A stretch of 64,000 nucleotides of DNA from Agromyces hippuratus (GTDB taxonomy: Bacteria > Actinomycetota > Actinomycetes > Actinomycetales > Microbacteriaceae), in NCBI RefSeq assembly GCF_013410355.1, contig NZ_JACCFI010000001.1:3472001-3536000 (forward strand), read 5' to 3'. Shown here in pieces: positions 48,701-56,944 of the stretch (its first letter is position 1; the number at the start of each line of letters is the position of its first letter). Below the pieces are notes generated by a model. That model made no database searches. It worked only from the letters and a program-made list of their open reading frames with translations, and had not been told where the DNA came from. The translations under genes and the position numbers were made by a program.

Positions 48701-50265
48701 TCACCGGTGGCGGCCTCGACGTCACGACGACGAGCGGGGTGCCGCTCGCCGCCTCCCTCTCGGGCACCATCGTCGTCACCGGCGAGGGAAACACGCTCTC
48801 GAGCACGACCGGCACCGGACTCTCGATCGTGCTGACCGGAATCGGGGCCGACGACGTCACGTTCCGGCGAATCTCCTCGAACGGGGCGCCCTCGGGCATC
48901 GTGCTGCTCGGCACGGGCACGGCGGGCGGCCTGCACGTCACGGGCGACGGCAGCACGGTTCAGGGCGGGGATGCCTCGGGCGGCACGATCGCCGCCACCA
49001 CAGGTGACGGCATCTCGCTGCTGAGCACGGCGGATGTCTCGCTCCGCAACATGCGCGTCGAGAACAGCGCCGGCAACGGCATCGGGGGCGTCGGCGTCAT
49101 CGGGTTCTCGTTCCTCAGCGGCACGGTCACGGGGGCGGGTGACGCCGACGGCGAAGACGGCATCGCCTTCGACGGGTCGAATGCCAACCTCTCGGGTGCG
49201 GTCGACATCTCGAACAGCGTGCTCACCTCGAACGAGGCATCCGGCATCTCGATCACGAATGCGGGCGGCACCATCTCGTCGGCGACAATCACCGGCAACC
49301 GCATCTCGGATGCCGGCGACCTGCTCACACCGGGGGCGGCGCTGCTGCTACAGGCCACCGGCACCACCGGCGGCGCCGCGACGATCACGAAGGCGACGAT
49401 CTCGTCGAACGTGATCACCGATTTCCGCTCCGGGCACGGAATCAGGCTCATCAGCGGCAACCAGGCGGGAGCCGCGAAGTCGACGCTCGGGATTCCCGGC
49501 AACCTCACGAACGTCGTCGCGGTGACCGGCAACCGCATGGACGGCGGCAGCGGCGGCATCGAGCAGCAGCCCGAAGCGTTCGTCGACATGCAGGTGCTCG
49601 GCGCTGCCGACGCCAACGTCGACGTGTCGACGAACGGCACGGATGCCGAGCCGATCCGCCACCTCGACTGCCAGGCGATCTCGGTGCTCACGGGCGGCGC
49701 GGCGAACGTCACGGCCAAGTTCGATGCCAACGTCATCGCCGCGGGCAGCCGGCCGGGATGTGCCGGAATCAACGCGAACGCGATCTCGCTCAACACGGTC
49801 GGTGCGACCCTCGCGGCACGCGTGACGAACAACAAGGTCAGCGCGACCGGCGGCCCCGGCATCTTCGTCGGAGCGTCAGGCGCGGGCATGACCACGGCGA
49901 GGGTGACGGGCAACAACGTGCTCGCGCCTATCGGCGATGGGTATGCGGGGTACGCGGGCATCATCGTCGCAGCGGGCTCGATCGCCGGCCCGGATTCCCC
50001 CGTCTGCGTGTCGATCACGGGCAACACGACCGCCGGCGGCACCGGTGTGTTCCAGGCGACGGGCATCCAACTCTCGAAACTCTCGACCGACCCGACGATC
50101 AACGACTTCGGCATCGAGGGGCTCCCGCAGGGCCAGACGGCGTCGCCCGCCGTCGAGAACTACATCAACGGGCTCAACACGAGCGCGTCGGGCAGCGTCG
50201 GTGTCGGTGGCACCGTGCTCTCGACGGCGACGAGCGGGTTCAGCTCGTGCACGACCGGCCTGTGA
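45745..50265 (+). CDS. Large secreted cadherin-like/parallel beta-helix surface protein
   Basis: A 1506-residue exported protein. Signal peptide (about 45 residues, cleaved after SVAFA). Residues about 50-155 are a Cys-rich head with paired Cys. A cadherin-like domain follows at about 160-260 (DSLPENEPAGTIVGTL, FDFETKASYSIRVRGTDGYGG). Two VCBS/RapA-type repeats (about 265-455) each contain the V-D-V-L-x-N-D motif and end in a Cys, then a third related unit to about 570. From about 572 (WYVDNAADGNDGNG) to the end is a right-handed beta-helix region full of T-G/N-x-I turns. It ends FSSCTTGL with no sortase motif, so it is secreted or loosely bound. Start GTG 45745 follows GAGGAGG by 5 bp. Adhesion or glycan binding is inferred. 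Confidence 0.82.
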   Translation: MSNALRLQSVAALAPDSRRSTRLALVLFTVLAMIVVLATPSVAFAADTETQLRYACAQKSNGLMRAASSPGDCRPKQETPVTIWPGPTSLCIQPDGSVRRFASAKSCTGAKPAGTVLVVPTTTGEPVYFCAPASGVLRRVSAATACLSTEQRYVIGNHAPSALTLSNDSLPENEPAGTIVGTLGLVDDDPAATPAFSLVSGAGSGDNAAFTITGSTLKTAASFDFETKASYSIRVRGTDGYGGSLEQVFTISVLDVVEDVPPTAVADTATVEEDAAPTTVDVLVNDDDIDGGPISISQVSQPVNGTVVIAGDEASVTYEPDPGFCNDPPGTTIDEFTYTLAPGGSTTTVGVTVTCVDDLPVAADDEATVDEDAAATAIDVLANDTDSDGGARSITSVVQPEHGTVVITGGGTGLTYQPHAEYCNAPPGDANDVFSYTLTPGDANAQVSVKVICIADAPVADDETFDGPDAAVGNTFLVIDDPTDGAIDLSRPHLLVAGNLLEGDTDADPGTELAIESGVTVTEQGGFVYLEADGDFAYLPPVGCTAATDGFDYTVTDRGAVQALTDTGHVTIAISDCVWYVDNAADGNDGNGSKPFDTIAQAAAASSAGDDIFVFDGDGTSTGYSTAIVLDDDQQLIGEASDLVVGGRTLHVGDPAKRPVITATSGANVVSLGVGNRVAGLEVHPVTAGGGIGVSGPGGDATIDDVRIVDTVAGGIGLALQDATGTNTIGDLEVDVIGLGVVVNDSAKIVFDPAATVSIRTSGTGWAFLAQRSNLEGSQIDRIVVDDSFDGGVRLQQTTGAITFGDLDIRTLNSTQAAFSLSLTGPVTVPASATAKIVATNGPAVHVGASSGSSLSFDEVTSTKSSVYGINIDEIGAGTFSAAAGELSAGPFGSTPFRVRGGSGDISYGGSITDGPATTSVDIQSRTGGTVTLSGSITDGSDAGGGVVVANNTGGATVFSGESKHLETGANPGVSFGSSNGHTLSITGGGLDVTTTSGVPLAASLSGTIVVTGEGNTLSSTTGTGLSIVLTGIGADDVTFRRISSNGAPSGIVLLGTGTAGGLHVTGDGSTVQGGDASGGTIAATTGDGISLLSTADVSLRNMRVENSAGNGIGGVGVIGFSFLSGTVTGAGDADGEDGIAFDGSNANLSGAVDISNSVLTSNEASGISITNAGGTISSATITGNRISDAGDLLTPGAALLLQATGTTGGAATITKATISSNVITDFRSGHGIRLISGNQAGAAKSTLGIPGNLTNVVAVTGNRMDGGSGGIEQQPEAFVDMQVLGAADANVDVSTNGTDAEPIRHLDCQAISVLTGGAANVTAKFDANVIAAGSRPGCAGINANAISLNTVGATLAARVTNNKVSATGGPGIFVGASGAGMTTARVTGNNVLAPIGDGYAGYAGIIVAAGSIAGPDSPVCVSITGNTTAGGTGVFQATGIQLSKLSTDPTINDFGIEGLPQGQTASPAVENYINGLNTSASGSVGVGGTVLSTATSGFSSCTTGL

Positions 50266-50378
50266 GCATCGGGGTACGGAAGCACCGAGGTGCCGGCACC
50301 CGCCGATCGGAGACGTGACGCGGGCGACCACCCCAGTACGCTGAGCCGAGCCGAATCGCCCTGACTCAGAGGACCTTG

Positions 50379-51410
50379 GTGCGCCCGAACGATCACCCCG
50401 AGCATGACCGCGCCGCGTACGTGCCGCGATTCGTCGACGTGGGCGGTGGGAGATCGAGGGTTGCGAGAGCGGCGCTCGACGTGGTGCGCAAGCTCATGCT
50501 GTGGTCCGGCCTCGTCACTCTGGCGGGCGCCGGGCTGCTGGTCATGCTGCTCGTCACGGAGCCCGAGGCAGGCGCTGAGCCCGCACCGTGGATCGGCCTC
50601 GTCGTCTGCGCCGTCGTCGTGATCGCCTGGATCGGGCTGGCCCCCGTGCTCACCGCCGCAGCCGACCGGTGGGACGGGCGCACGTACCTGCTCACCGCCA
50701 ACTGGGAGTCCCGTCACACCTTCGTCGAACAGGCCGAGGAGCGCCGCCGCGCGGCATCCGTCGACGATGCCGGCCCGGCGATCCTCGCTCCGCGTACCAC
50801 CTGGTGGCTGACCTGGGCCACGGGCGCGACCGGTGCGGCCCTCGGCCTCGCGGTCGTCACGTGGTTCGTGTCGTTCGTGATGCGCAAGCCGTGCCGCAGG
50901 TGCGAGGAGCTCTCCTACGACGAGCCGGGTGAGCGATTCATCGACTGGCTCAGCGCCACCTCGGGTGTCGTCATGGCGGTGCTCGCAGCGCTGCTCATCG
51001 CTCACCTCGTCGTGCTGCGCGTGCGCGAGATCGCCGCCGCGCGCTGGATCGCCGACGGGCAGCCGCGTCGCACGCGCGCCGAGCGCATCGAGCGGTTCCT
51101 CATCGGCAGCCGCGCGGCCGTGCTGTTCGCGCAGGGCCTCGTCGCAGCCGTCGCCCCCGCCGCCCTCGTGGTGGCGTTCGCCGACATCTGGTTCGACGTG
51201 TACTGGGCGGATGCCGCGATCGCCCTGCCGCTCGCGGCGGCGGCGTTCATCGTCGCGATGATCATCGCCGTCTCCGACGCCGACGCCGCCGTGCGCGAGA
51301 GCAATGCGCTCAGGGCCGCCCTGTCGCCGGGGGACCTGACGCCCAAGACCGTCGCCGCACGAGTGGCGGCGCAGCGCGTCGCGCGCAAGACGTCGAAGGT
51401 CGCCGCTTAG
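50379..51410 (+). CDS. Polytopic membrane protein
   Basis: A 343-residue membrane protein of unknown family with about six helices (for example WSGLVTLAGAGLLVMLLV, WIGLVVCAVVVIAWIGLAPVL, LALAVVTWFVSF-like). A central extracytoplasmic or cytosolic segment contains CRRCEELSYDE, a possible CxxC. The C-terminus is basic (TPKTVAARVAAQRVARKTSK). GTG 50379 preferred over TTG 50376 by spacing from AGAGGA. It follows the giant surface protein by 113 bp in the same direction. Confidence 0.65.
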   Translation: MRPNDHPEHDRAAYVPRFVDVGGGRSRVARAALDVVRKLMLWSGLVTLAGAGLLVMLLVTEPEAGAEPAPWIGLVVCAVVVIAWIGLAPVLTAAADRWDGRTYLLTANWESRHTFVEQAEERRRAASVDDAGPAILAPRTTWWLTWATGATGAALGLAVVTWFVSFVMRKPCRRCEELSYDEPGERFIDWLSATSGVVMAVLAALLIAHLVVLRVREIAAARWIADGQPRRTRAERIERFLIGSRAAVLFAQGLVAAVAPAALVVAFADIWFDVYWADAAIALPLAAAAFIVAMIIAVSDADAAVRESNALRAALSPGDLTPKTVAARVAAQRVARKTSKVAA

Positions 51411-51422
51411 CGACCACGCGCA

Positions 51423-51971
51423 TCAGTCCTGTTCGGGCTGTTCGGGCTGTTCGGGTCGTTCGGGCGGTTCAGGCTGTTCGGGCGGCACGAACAGCTGCCC
51501 GGTTCCCGGCATCACTGCGAACCAGCCGACACCGCTCCCGCCGGATGCGTCTCGTTCGGCGGCGAGCTTCGCAAGCTCGGCCCGCTCGACTCTTGCGGCA
51601 TCGGCCCGTGCCGTGAACGCCGCGGCCGCGACGGTGTTCGTCGGCGGCTCCGGCGAGCTGTACCTCGCGGGTGCCGGGCTGAACACGTCGTATTCGACCT
51701 CGAACGCCGAGCCGAGCTCGTCGCCGAGCCGATGCGCCAGCTCTCGGCCGACCTGACGGGCTCGAGCGGGCAGATCGGGCGACCGCCATTGCTGCTCGTG
51801 GTCGAGCCCCTCGTCGTGGAATCGCCTCCACGCCTGCAGATCTGCGATCAGGGCTGAGCTGAGGCCGCTCTGCTCGTATCGAATCGGGTCGGGAAACCAG
51901 ACCACCGATGAGGCGTAGTCGTAGTACAGCCGCACGACCTCGGTGTCGTACCGGTACTCCTGCGCCGCCAT
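51423..51971 (-). CDS. Hypothetical protein with Glu-Gln-Pro repeat tail
   Basis: A 182-residue soluble protein. Residues 1-150 are an unknown domain (YYDYASSVVWFPDPIRYEQSGLSSALIADLQAW, in segments) and the last 20 residues are a tandem EQPE/PPE repeat encoded by a 9-bp DNA repeat (51428-51482). Upstream of its ATG lies an octamer repeat array, which may vary its expression. It converges with the membrane protein, 12 bp apart. Confidence 0.55.
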   Translation of the reverse strand: MAAQEYRYDTEVVRLYYDYASSVVWFPDPIRYEQSGLSSALIADLQAWRRFHDEGLDHEQQWRSPDLPARARQVGRELAHRLGDELGSAFEVEYDVFSPAPARYSSPEPPTNTVAAAAFTARADAARVERAELAKLAAERDASGGSGVGWFAVMPGTGQLFVPPEQPEPPERPEQPEQPEQD

Positions 51972-52022
51972 GACCCGATCCTACGAGTCCCGAAGGCAGG
52001 GGGCGTCAGCGCCGGCGCGGCG

Positions 52023-52089
52023 GTGCCGAAGTGCCGAAGTGCCGAAGTGCCGAAGTGCCGAAGTGCCGAAGTGCCGAAGTGCCGAAGTG
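52023..52089. repeat. Octanucleotide tandem repeat (GTGCCGAA) x8
   Basis: Eight perfect head-to-tail copies of the 8-bp unit GTGCCGAA from 52023 to 52086 plus a partial ninth (GTG). It is intergenic, 52 bp upstream of the minus-strand hypothetical gene's ATG and 53 bp after the stop of the next minus-strand gene. Repeats of this purity are prone to slipped-strand length change. Confidence 0.92.
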
Positions 52090-52141
52090 TGGGCAGAGGA
52101 CGACACGACTGCGCACGGTCTCGATGCGGGCGTCGGCGCGC

Positions 52142-52711
52142 TTACTCGACCGGAGTCGCGGCGAGGTCTCGCGACCGTGCGTCGGCGTCGGCACCAGTCG
52201 GAGCGAGGGCGAGCGAGCGGATGCGCCATCCGTACCAGGCGACGGCGAGCGTCGTGATCGCGTAGATCGTGACAGCCTGCAACGCATAGGCCGGGTAGTC
52301 GATGAGCCAGCGCGACGCTGACGCGTCAGTGCCGAACGCCGGGTTGTCGCTCACCGACGGCACCGCGGCACCGACCCAGTACCCGACGACCTGTGCTGCC
52401 GCATAGATGAGCACCGCCACGCCGAGCGTCAGCCAGGCCTGACCGGTGCGTGAGCGCCACACGGCTCGTGTCTTCCGAACCGCTGACCGAGGCGTCCATC
52501 GTTCCGCGACGGGGGCGGCGATCGCGCTCATCACGGGGGCGGCGACGAACGCCGCCACGAGGAGGGCGAGCAGTGCGAACGTGCCGATCATGAGCAGTTG
52601 CTCACTGCCCGCCCGGCTGCGCATGAGCTCGGGAACGAGCAGCAACGCGAGGAGCGGAAGGCACGCGACGATGGAGACGAGCCAGGTTCGGAGGAAGACG
52701 GCGAGCGGCAT
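52142..52711 (-). CDS. Membrane protein
   Basis: A 189-residue protein with about four hydrophobic helices (TWLVSIVACLPLLALLLV, MIGTFALLALLVAAFVAAPVM, WLTLGVAVLIYAAAQVVGYWVG, LQAVTIYAITTLAVAWYGWRI) and a basic loop ERWTPRSAVRKTRAVWRSR. Unknown family. ATG at 52711. Confidence 0.6.
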   Translation of the reverse strand: MPLAVFLRTWLVSIVACLPLLALLLVPELMRSRAGSEQLLMIGTFALLALLVAAFVAAPVMSAIAAPVAERWTPRSAVRKTRAVWRSRTGQAWLTLGVAVLIYAAAQVVGYWVGAAVPSVSDNPAFGTDASASRWLIDYPAYALQAVTIYAITTLAVAWYGWRIRSLALAPTGADADARSRDLAATPVE

Positions 52712-52878
52712 GTCTCGAATCTAGGCAGCCCGGACGTCACGGGGAATCGGGAAAACCCCCGAACGCGTCGAGACAGAGCGGGATGCCCATGACCTGACCC
52801 GGCGGGTCGATGGCGCGGAGGTCGACGGCTGTGCCATGGTGAGCAGCAATCCGTGTCGGGTGGGGCGAAGGGGGCACC

Positions 52879-53553
52879 ATGAGCGAGGCGTCGATCGAGC
52901 CGGCCCAGGCCCCGCCCCCGGCGTCGACGGAGCGCGCACCCGTCTCGCGGTGGCGCCATCGGCCGTTCATCGAGATCGTCGCCGTGGCGATGCTGTCGGT
53001 GACCGCCATCCTCACCGCCTGGTGCGGCTTCCAATCCGCCAAGTGGAGCGGCGAGCGGGCGATCGCGTTCGCCGAGGCATCCGCTGCCCGTGTGGAGGCG
53101 AGCGATGCCGACGGCCAGGCACGCGAGGCCCGGGTCGTCGACCTGATCATCTACGCGGAATGGGTGACCGCCAACGCGCAGGGCGACACGGCGCTCGCCG
53201 ATCAGATCGAGGCGCGCTTCACGCCGCACTTCACGATCGCCTTCGACGCCTGGCAGGCGGGCGGCGAGGTCGAGCCAGGGCCGTTCGCGATGGCCGAGTA
53301 CGTGCCGCCCGGCACCGAGGAGAGCGCGGAGCTCACGGCCGTCGCCGATGAACGATTCGCCCAAGCGCTCGAGGATACCGAGCGCGGCGACAACTACTCG
53401 CTGCTGACCGTGCTGTTCGCCCTCGTGCTCTTCCTGACGGCGATGGCGCAGCGCGACGTGCACCATGTGGCGGCGTGGATGATGCTGGGGCTGGCGGGGA
53501 TCATCGCGGTGAGCGGGTTCGTCGTGCTGCTCACCTTCCCGATGCGCTTCTGA
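52879..53553 (+). CDS. Membrane protein with large extracytoplasmic loop
   Basis: A 224-residue protein. After a polar Pro-rich N-terminus there is one helix (IEIVAVAMLSVTAILTAWCGF, about 32-52), then a roughly 115-residue soluble loop rich in Ala/Glu helices (FAEASAARVEASDADGQAREARV), then two C-terminal helices (LLTVLFALVLFLTAM, MMLGLAGIIAVSGFVVLLTF). The layout recalls small actinobacterial sensors or DUF4337-like proteins. ATG at 52879 with a plausible GGGGGC upstream. Confidence 0.65.
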   Translation: MSEASIEPAQAPPPASTERAPVSRWRHRPFIEIVAVAMLSVTAILTAWCGFQSAKWSGERAIAFAEASAARVEASDADGQAREARVVDLIIYAEWVTANAQGDTALADQIEARFTPHFTIAFDAWQAGGEVEPGPFAMAEYVPPGTEESAELTAVADERFAQALEDTERGDNYSLLTVLFALVLFLTAMAQRDVHHVAAWMMLGLAGIIAVSGFVVLLTFPMRF

Positions 53554-53557
53554 GCGG

Positions 53558-53953
53558 CTACCCGAGCTTGTCGGCGTGCCGGTGCACCACGCGCCATCCG
53601 CCCGGCTCGCGGCGGTAGACCTGGGTGGCGCGCAGGGTGAAGGTGCGCGGCTCGCCGTCGATCGAGGCAGAGGCGCGCTCGTACCCGACCGTGTACGCCG
53701 CTTCGCCGAGCACGTCGAAGGCGATCAGGTCGAACGCGTAGTCGGTGCAGTGCGAGAAGCTCGTCGACAGCTCCTCGAACGCCTCGACCAGCTCGGCGCG
53801 ATTCGAGGCGTTGCGCCAGGCGCCGAGCACGCTGACCGGCTCATCCGCCGACCAGATCGCGCGGCGCGGACCGTCGTCGCCGTCGAACATGGCGCGTTCG
53901 GCCCGCACGAACTCGCTCTGGAGCCAGATCAGGAAATCCTCGCGATCGCTCAT
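53558..53953 (-). CDS. SnoaL/NTF2-like (SgcJ-type) protein
   Basis: A 131-residue NTF2-fold protein of the SgcJ/EcaC or DUF4440 group: an N-terminal FVRAERAMFDGDDGPRRAIWSADEPVSVLGAW segment (in pieces), central AFEELSTSFSHCTDYAFDLI and the closing RATQVYRREPGGWRVVHRHAD, which is the hallmark C-terminal strand pair. Such domains are often substrate-binding pockets or dimerisation modules. It converges with the membrane protein gene, 4 bp apart. ATG at 53953. Confidence 0.82.
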   Translation of the reverse strand: MSDREDFLIWLQSEFVRAERAMFDGDDGPRRAIWSADEPVSVLGAWRNASNRAELVEAFEELSTSFSHCTDYAFDLIAFDVLGEAAYTVGYERASASIDGEPRTFTLRATQVYRREPGGWRVVHRHADKLG

Positions 53954-54049
53954 GATCTCAGGATCCTCCGGTCGGCCGCCGTGCACAATCATCGAGCTGC
54001 CTCGAGGTCGTGCACGAGAAGTTCGCACGGGCGAACCCGTGAGAACGAC

Positions 54050-54082
54050 GAAGCGCCGCCGGGCTCGGCCCGGCGGCGCTTC
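54050..54082 (-). terminator. Terminator of the DUF4190 gene
   Basis: GAAGCGCCGCCGGGC (54050-54064) pairs perfectly with GCCCGGCGGCGCTTC (54068-54082) with a TCG loop; it lies 21 bp beyond the stop of the minus-strand DUF4190 gene. Confidence 0.85.
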
Positions 54083-54103
54083 ATGCGGTGGTGCGGGTGG
54101 CGA

Positions 54104-54631
54104 TCACTCGCAGGTGTAGGTGACCCCGTCGAGCTCCCAGACGCCCGGGCCGAGCTCGCTGCACATGTCGACGACGCCGCCGACGAGCGACGCGCTGACC
54201 GCGATGATGACGATCGTGGCGATGATGCCGAGCACGGTCAGGATCGCGCCGACGATGATGCCTGCCGTGGCGGGGGTGTTCTTCACGCCGGCCTTCTTCG
54301 ACTGCGACTTCGCGATGATGCTCACGATGAGGCCGACGAGGGGCAGCACGATCGCCAGCACGAGGCCGGCGATGCCGAGGCCCTTGCCGGGAACCGGCGC
54401 GGCCGCGGGTGCGCCGTATGCGGCGGCCGGAGCCGGCGCGGCAGCAGGAGCCGGCGTGTAGGCCGGGGCGGCCGGGGCTGCCGGAGCGGCGGGCGCCTCG
54501 GCTGCAGCAGGCGCTGCGGGAGCAGCAGGAGCTTCGGGTGCAGCGGGCGCTGCGGGCGGCGCTGCGATGTGGTCGGGCGCTGCGGGCGGCGTCGGAACGG
54601 TGGGTTCCTGCGGCTGGTTCGGGTCGGTCAT
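54104..54631 (-). CDS. DUF4190 membrane protein with Ala/Pro-rich N-terminus
   Basis: A 175-residue protein. The first 80 residues are an Ala/Pro-rich low-complexity tail (PAAPAAPEAPAAP type), then two hydrophobic helices (GIAGLVLAIVLPLVGLIVSIIA and ATAGIIVGAILTVLGIIATIVIIAVSA) flanking a basic KSQSKKAGVKNTP loop, the DUF4190 arrangement. The C-terminus has two Cys (MCSELGPGVWELDGVTYTCE). Such proteins are common in actinobacterial envelopes. ATG at 54631 with GAGGAG about 4 bp upstream. Confidence 0.8.
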   Translation of the reverse strand: MTDPNQPQEPTVPTPPAAPDHIAAPPAAPAAPEAPAAPAAPAAAEAPAAPAAPAAPAYTPAPAAAPAPAAAYGAPAAAPVPGKGLGIAGLVLAIVLPLVGLIVSIIAKSQSKKAGVKNTPATAGIIVGAILTVLGIIATIVIIAVSASLVGGVVDMCSELGPGVWELDGVTYTCE

Positions 54632-54815
54632 GATGCTCCTCTGTCGTGGTGCTACTCGGGTCGTGGTGCTGTGTGGTGCGCAATCGCTCCCGGACGATGA
54701 TGCCAGTCGCAGCGTCATTATGGAGGAGACTCGCGTCGGAAGGGTGAATCGGCCGTTCAACTGTGGAAACCGAACAGGATTCGGCGGCGTACTTCGCGCT
54801 TGCTAGCATCCGCTC

Positions 54816-56177
54816 GTGCACATCCTCCGCCGGGTGATCGTCATCGTCGCCGTCACCGCCCTCGTTCTCATCGCCGCGTTCACCGGGGTCTACCTCTGGC
54901 AGCAGCCGATCCTCCTGACCGGCACCGGCTACGCCGCCCACAACGCGTGCGCCGGCGCCTTGGTCGCCGGTCGCGACGACCCCGCCACCGACCTGCCGCC
55001 GAACCCGCTCGTGCCCTACCTGCAGGTCGACCTCGACGCGGACGCCGGCACGGCAACGGCTTCGATCCTGGGCGCCATCGCGTACCAGAACGCCTGGTAC
55101 GCCGAGGGCTTCGGCTGCACGCTGGCCGACCAGCGGCCCGAGCTCGGCGAGGCCACTGCGATCGACGCGCAGGGCAACCCGTTCACCGACGTCGCAGCGG
55201 CCACCGCACCGACGCCCGAGGCGGGTGCCGCGCTCGAGCAGGCGATGGGCCGTGCGTTCGGCGACGAGCTCGCGGCATCCGACACTGAGGCGCTCGGCAC
55301 CCGCGCAGTCGTCGTCGTGAAAGACGGCGAGCTCGTCGCCGAACGCTACGCCGACGGCTTCGACGCCGAGACCCCGCAGCTCGGCTGGTCGATGTCGAAG
55401 AGCGTCACCGAGCTCATGACGGGAATGCTCGTCGAGCAGGGCGTCGTCTCGCTGGGCGACGACCACCTTCGGCCCGAGTGGACCGACGAACGCGCTGCCA
55501 TCACCGTCGAAGACCTGCTGCGCATGCAGAGCGGCCTCGAGTGGGACGAGACCTACGACCTCGGCACGCCGATCACCCGCATGCTCTACCTCGAGCCCGA
55601 CATGGGCGCCTACGTCGCGAGCCTGCCCCTCGAGCACGAGCCCGGCTCGGTGCAGGAGTACTCGAGCGGCAGCACGACCCTGCTGTGCTCGGTGCTGACC
55701 GAGCGCACCGGCCTCGGCGCCGACCTGCCGCGGCAGACGATCCTCGGTGCGCTCGGCCTGTCGACGGCGACCTTCGAACCGGATGCCGCGGGCACGCCCG
55801 TGTGCTCGTCGTACCTCTGGGCGGCACCTCGCGACTGGGCCGCACTCGGCCAGTTCGCCCTGCAGGAGGGCGAGTGGAACGGCGAGCAACTGCTGCCCGA
55901 AGGCTGGATGACGCAGACCCTCACGAACGTCGAGCACGACCAGACCGACGACGCCGGGTACGCGATGGGCTTCCGCACCAACATGCTGCCCGACGGCAGC
56001 CTGCGCTGGCCCGAGCTGCCCGCCGACACCTTTTACATGAGCGGTCACGACGGGCAGAAGGTCGTCATGGTGCCGTCGGAGGAGCTCGTCGTGGTGCGCA
56101 TGGGCTTCACCCCGGCCGCCGACGACGAGCCCTCGGAACGGCAGTTGGTCGCCGACGCGATCGCCGCGCTCGGCTGA
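54816..56177 (+). CDS. Membrane-anchored serine hydrolase (class C beta-lactamase fold)
   Basis: A 453-residue protein with an N-terminal signal-anchor (LRRVIVIVAVTALVLIAAFTGVYLW) and an exported class C-type domain. Motifs: SMSK (SxxK, about residue 193), YSS (QEYSSGST, in place of YSN) and HDG (SGHDGQKV, replacing KTG). The N-terminal 130 residues include several Cys and an NACAGALVAGRDD stretch typical of 6-aminohexanoate-dimer hydrolase/EstB-like members. The substrate is unknown. GTG start at 54816. Confidence 0.85.
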   Translation: MHILRRVIVIVAVTALVLIAAFTGVYLWQQPILLTGTGYAAHNACAGALVAGRDDPATDLPPNPLVPYLQVDLDADAGTATASILGAIAYQNAWYAEGFGCTLADQRPELGEATAIDAQGNPFTDVAAATAPTPEAGAALEQAMGRAFGDELAASDTEALGTRAVVVVKDGELVAERYADGFDAETPQLGWSMSKSVTELMTGMLVEQGVVSLGDDHLRPEWTDERAAITVEDLLRMQSGLEWDETYDLGTPITRMLYLEPDMGAYVASLPLEHEPGSVQEYSSGSTTLLCSVLTERTGLGADLPRQTILGALGLSTATFEPDAAGTPVCSSYLWAAPRDWAALGQFALQEGEWNGEQLLPEGWMTQTLTNVEHDQTDDAGYAMGFRTNMLPDGSLRWPELPADTFYMSGHDGQKVVMVPSEELVVVRMGFTPAADDEPSERQLVADAIAALG

Positions 56178-56262
56178 CGCGCGCTCCGCTGACGCGCGCT
56201 CGGACTCGAAGCGAGCAGTATCGAAGAAGTGCCCGGCGATCAGGGTGAATATCGTCGCTGGT

Positions 56263-56895
56263 ATGAACATCGACACCACCAAGCTCACCTCCATCGCCTC
56301 GATCACGCTCGACGTGGCAGACCCCGACGCGGCCGCGCGCTTCTACGCCGACGCCTTCGGGCTCGGGCCGCAGGTTCGCACCAGGGCGGCGGATGCCCCG
56401 TCGACCGGGTTCCGCGGATTCACCATGTCGGTCATCGTGTCGCAGCCGGCCGACGTCACCTCCCTCTTCGACTCGGCCGTCGCGGCCGGGGCCACGGTGC
56501 TGAAGCCCGCCGAGAAGTCGCTGTGGGGCTTCGGCGGCGTCGTGCAGGCGCCCGACGGCGCGATCTGGCAGGTCGCCACCGCGTCGAAGAAGGACACGGG
56601 GCCGGCGACCCGCACGATCGACAACCTCGTGCTGCTCATCGGCGCCGAAGACGTGGGCGCGAGCAAGCGCTTCTACCTCGACCGCGGACTCGCCGTCGCG
56701 AAGAGCTTCGGCAGCTACGTCGACTTCGCCACCCCGGGCAGCCCGATCGGACTCGGCCTCTACAAGCGCCGCGCGCTCGCCAAGACCGTGGGCGTCGCCG
56801 CCGACGGCTCGGGGTCGCACCGCCTCCGCGTCAACGGCGACGCCGGGGCGTTCGCCGACCCCGACGGCTTCGAGTGGGCGAGCGCCGGGGAGTAA
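56263..56895 (+). CDS. VOC family protein (glyoxalase-like)
   Basis: A 210-residue protein with two beta-alpha-beta-beta-beta glyoxalase/VOC units: SITLDVADPDAAARFYADAFGLG and FGGVVQAPDGAIWQVAT in unit 1; DNLVLLIGAEDVGASKRFYLDRGLAV and FADPDGFEWASAG in unit 2. The metal-ligand His and Glu positions are only partly kept, so it may bind rather than convert its substrate. ATG 56263 begins the domain; GTG 56245 is possible. Confidence 0.82.
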   Translation: MNIDTTKLTSIASITLDVADPDAAARFYADAFGLGPQVRTRAADAPSTGFRGFTMSVIVSQPADVTSLFDSAVAAGATVLKPAEKSLWGFGGVVQAPDGAIWQVATASKKDTGPATRTIDNLVLLIGAEDVGASKRFYLDRGLAVAKSFGSYVDFATPGSPIGLGLYKRRALAKTVGVAADGSGSHRLRVNGDAGAFADPDGFEWASAGE

Positions 56896-56944
56896 GGCCG
56901 CTGAGGAGGGCGAGCCGCGGCATCCGTTCGATAGCCTGACCGAC

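Noticed and set aside
45553..48936. A 1127-codon minus-strand frame opposite the surface protein gene
   Set aside because: Antisense shadow caused by high GC; the sense frame has a signal peptide, RBS and recognisable domains.
52023..52321. Frames encoding repeated PKCRSAEV peptides through the octamer array
   Set aside because: The repeat reads in all three frames and none has a ribosome binding site; it is non-coding repeat DNA.
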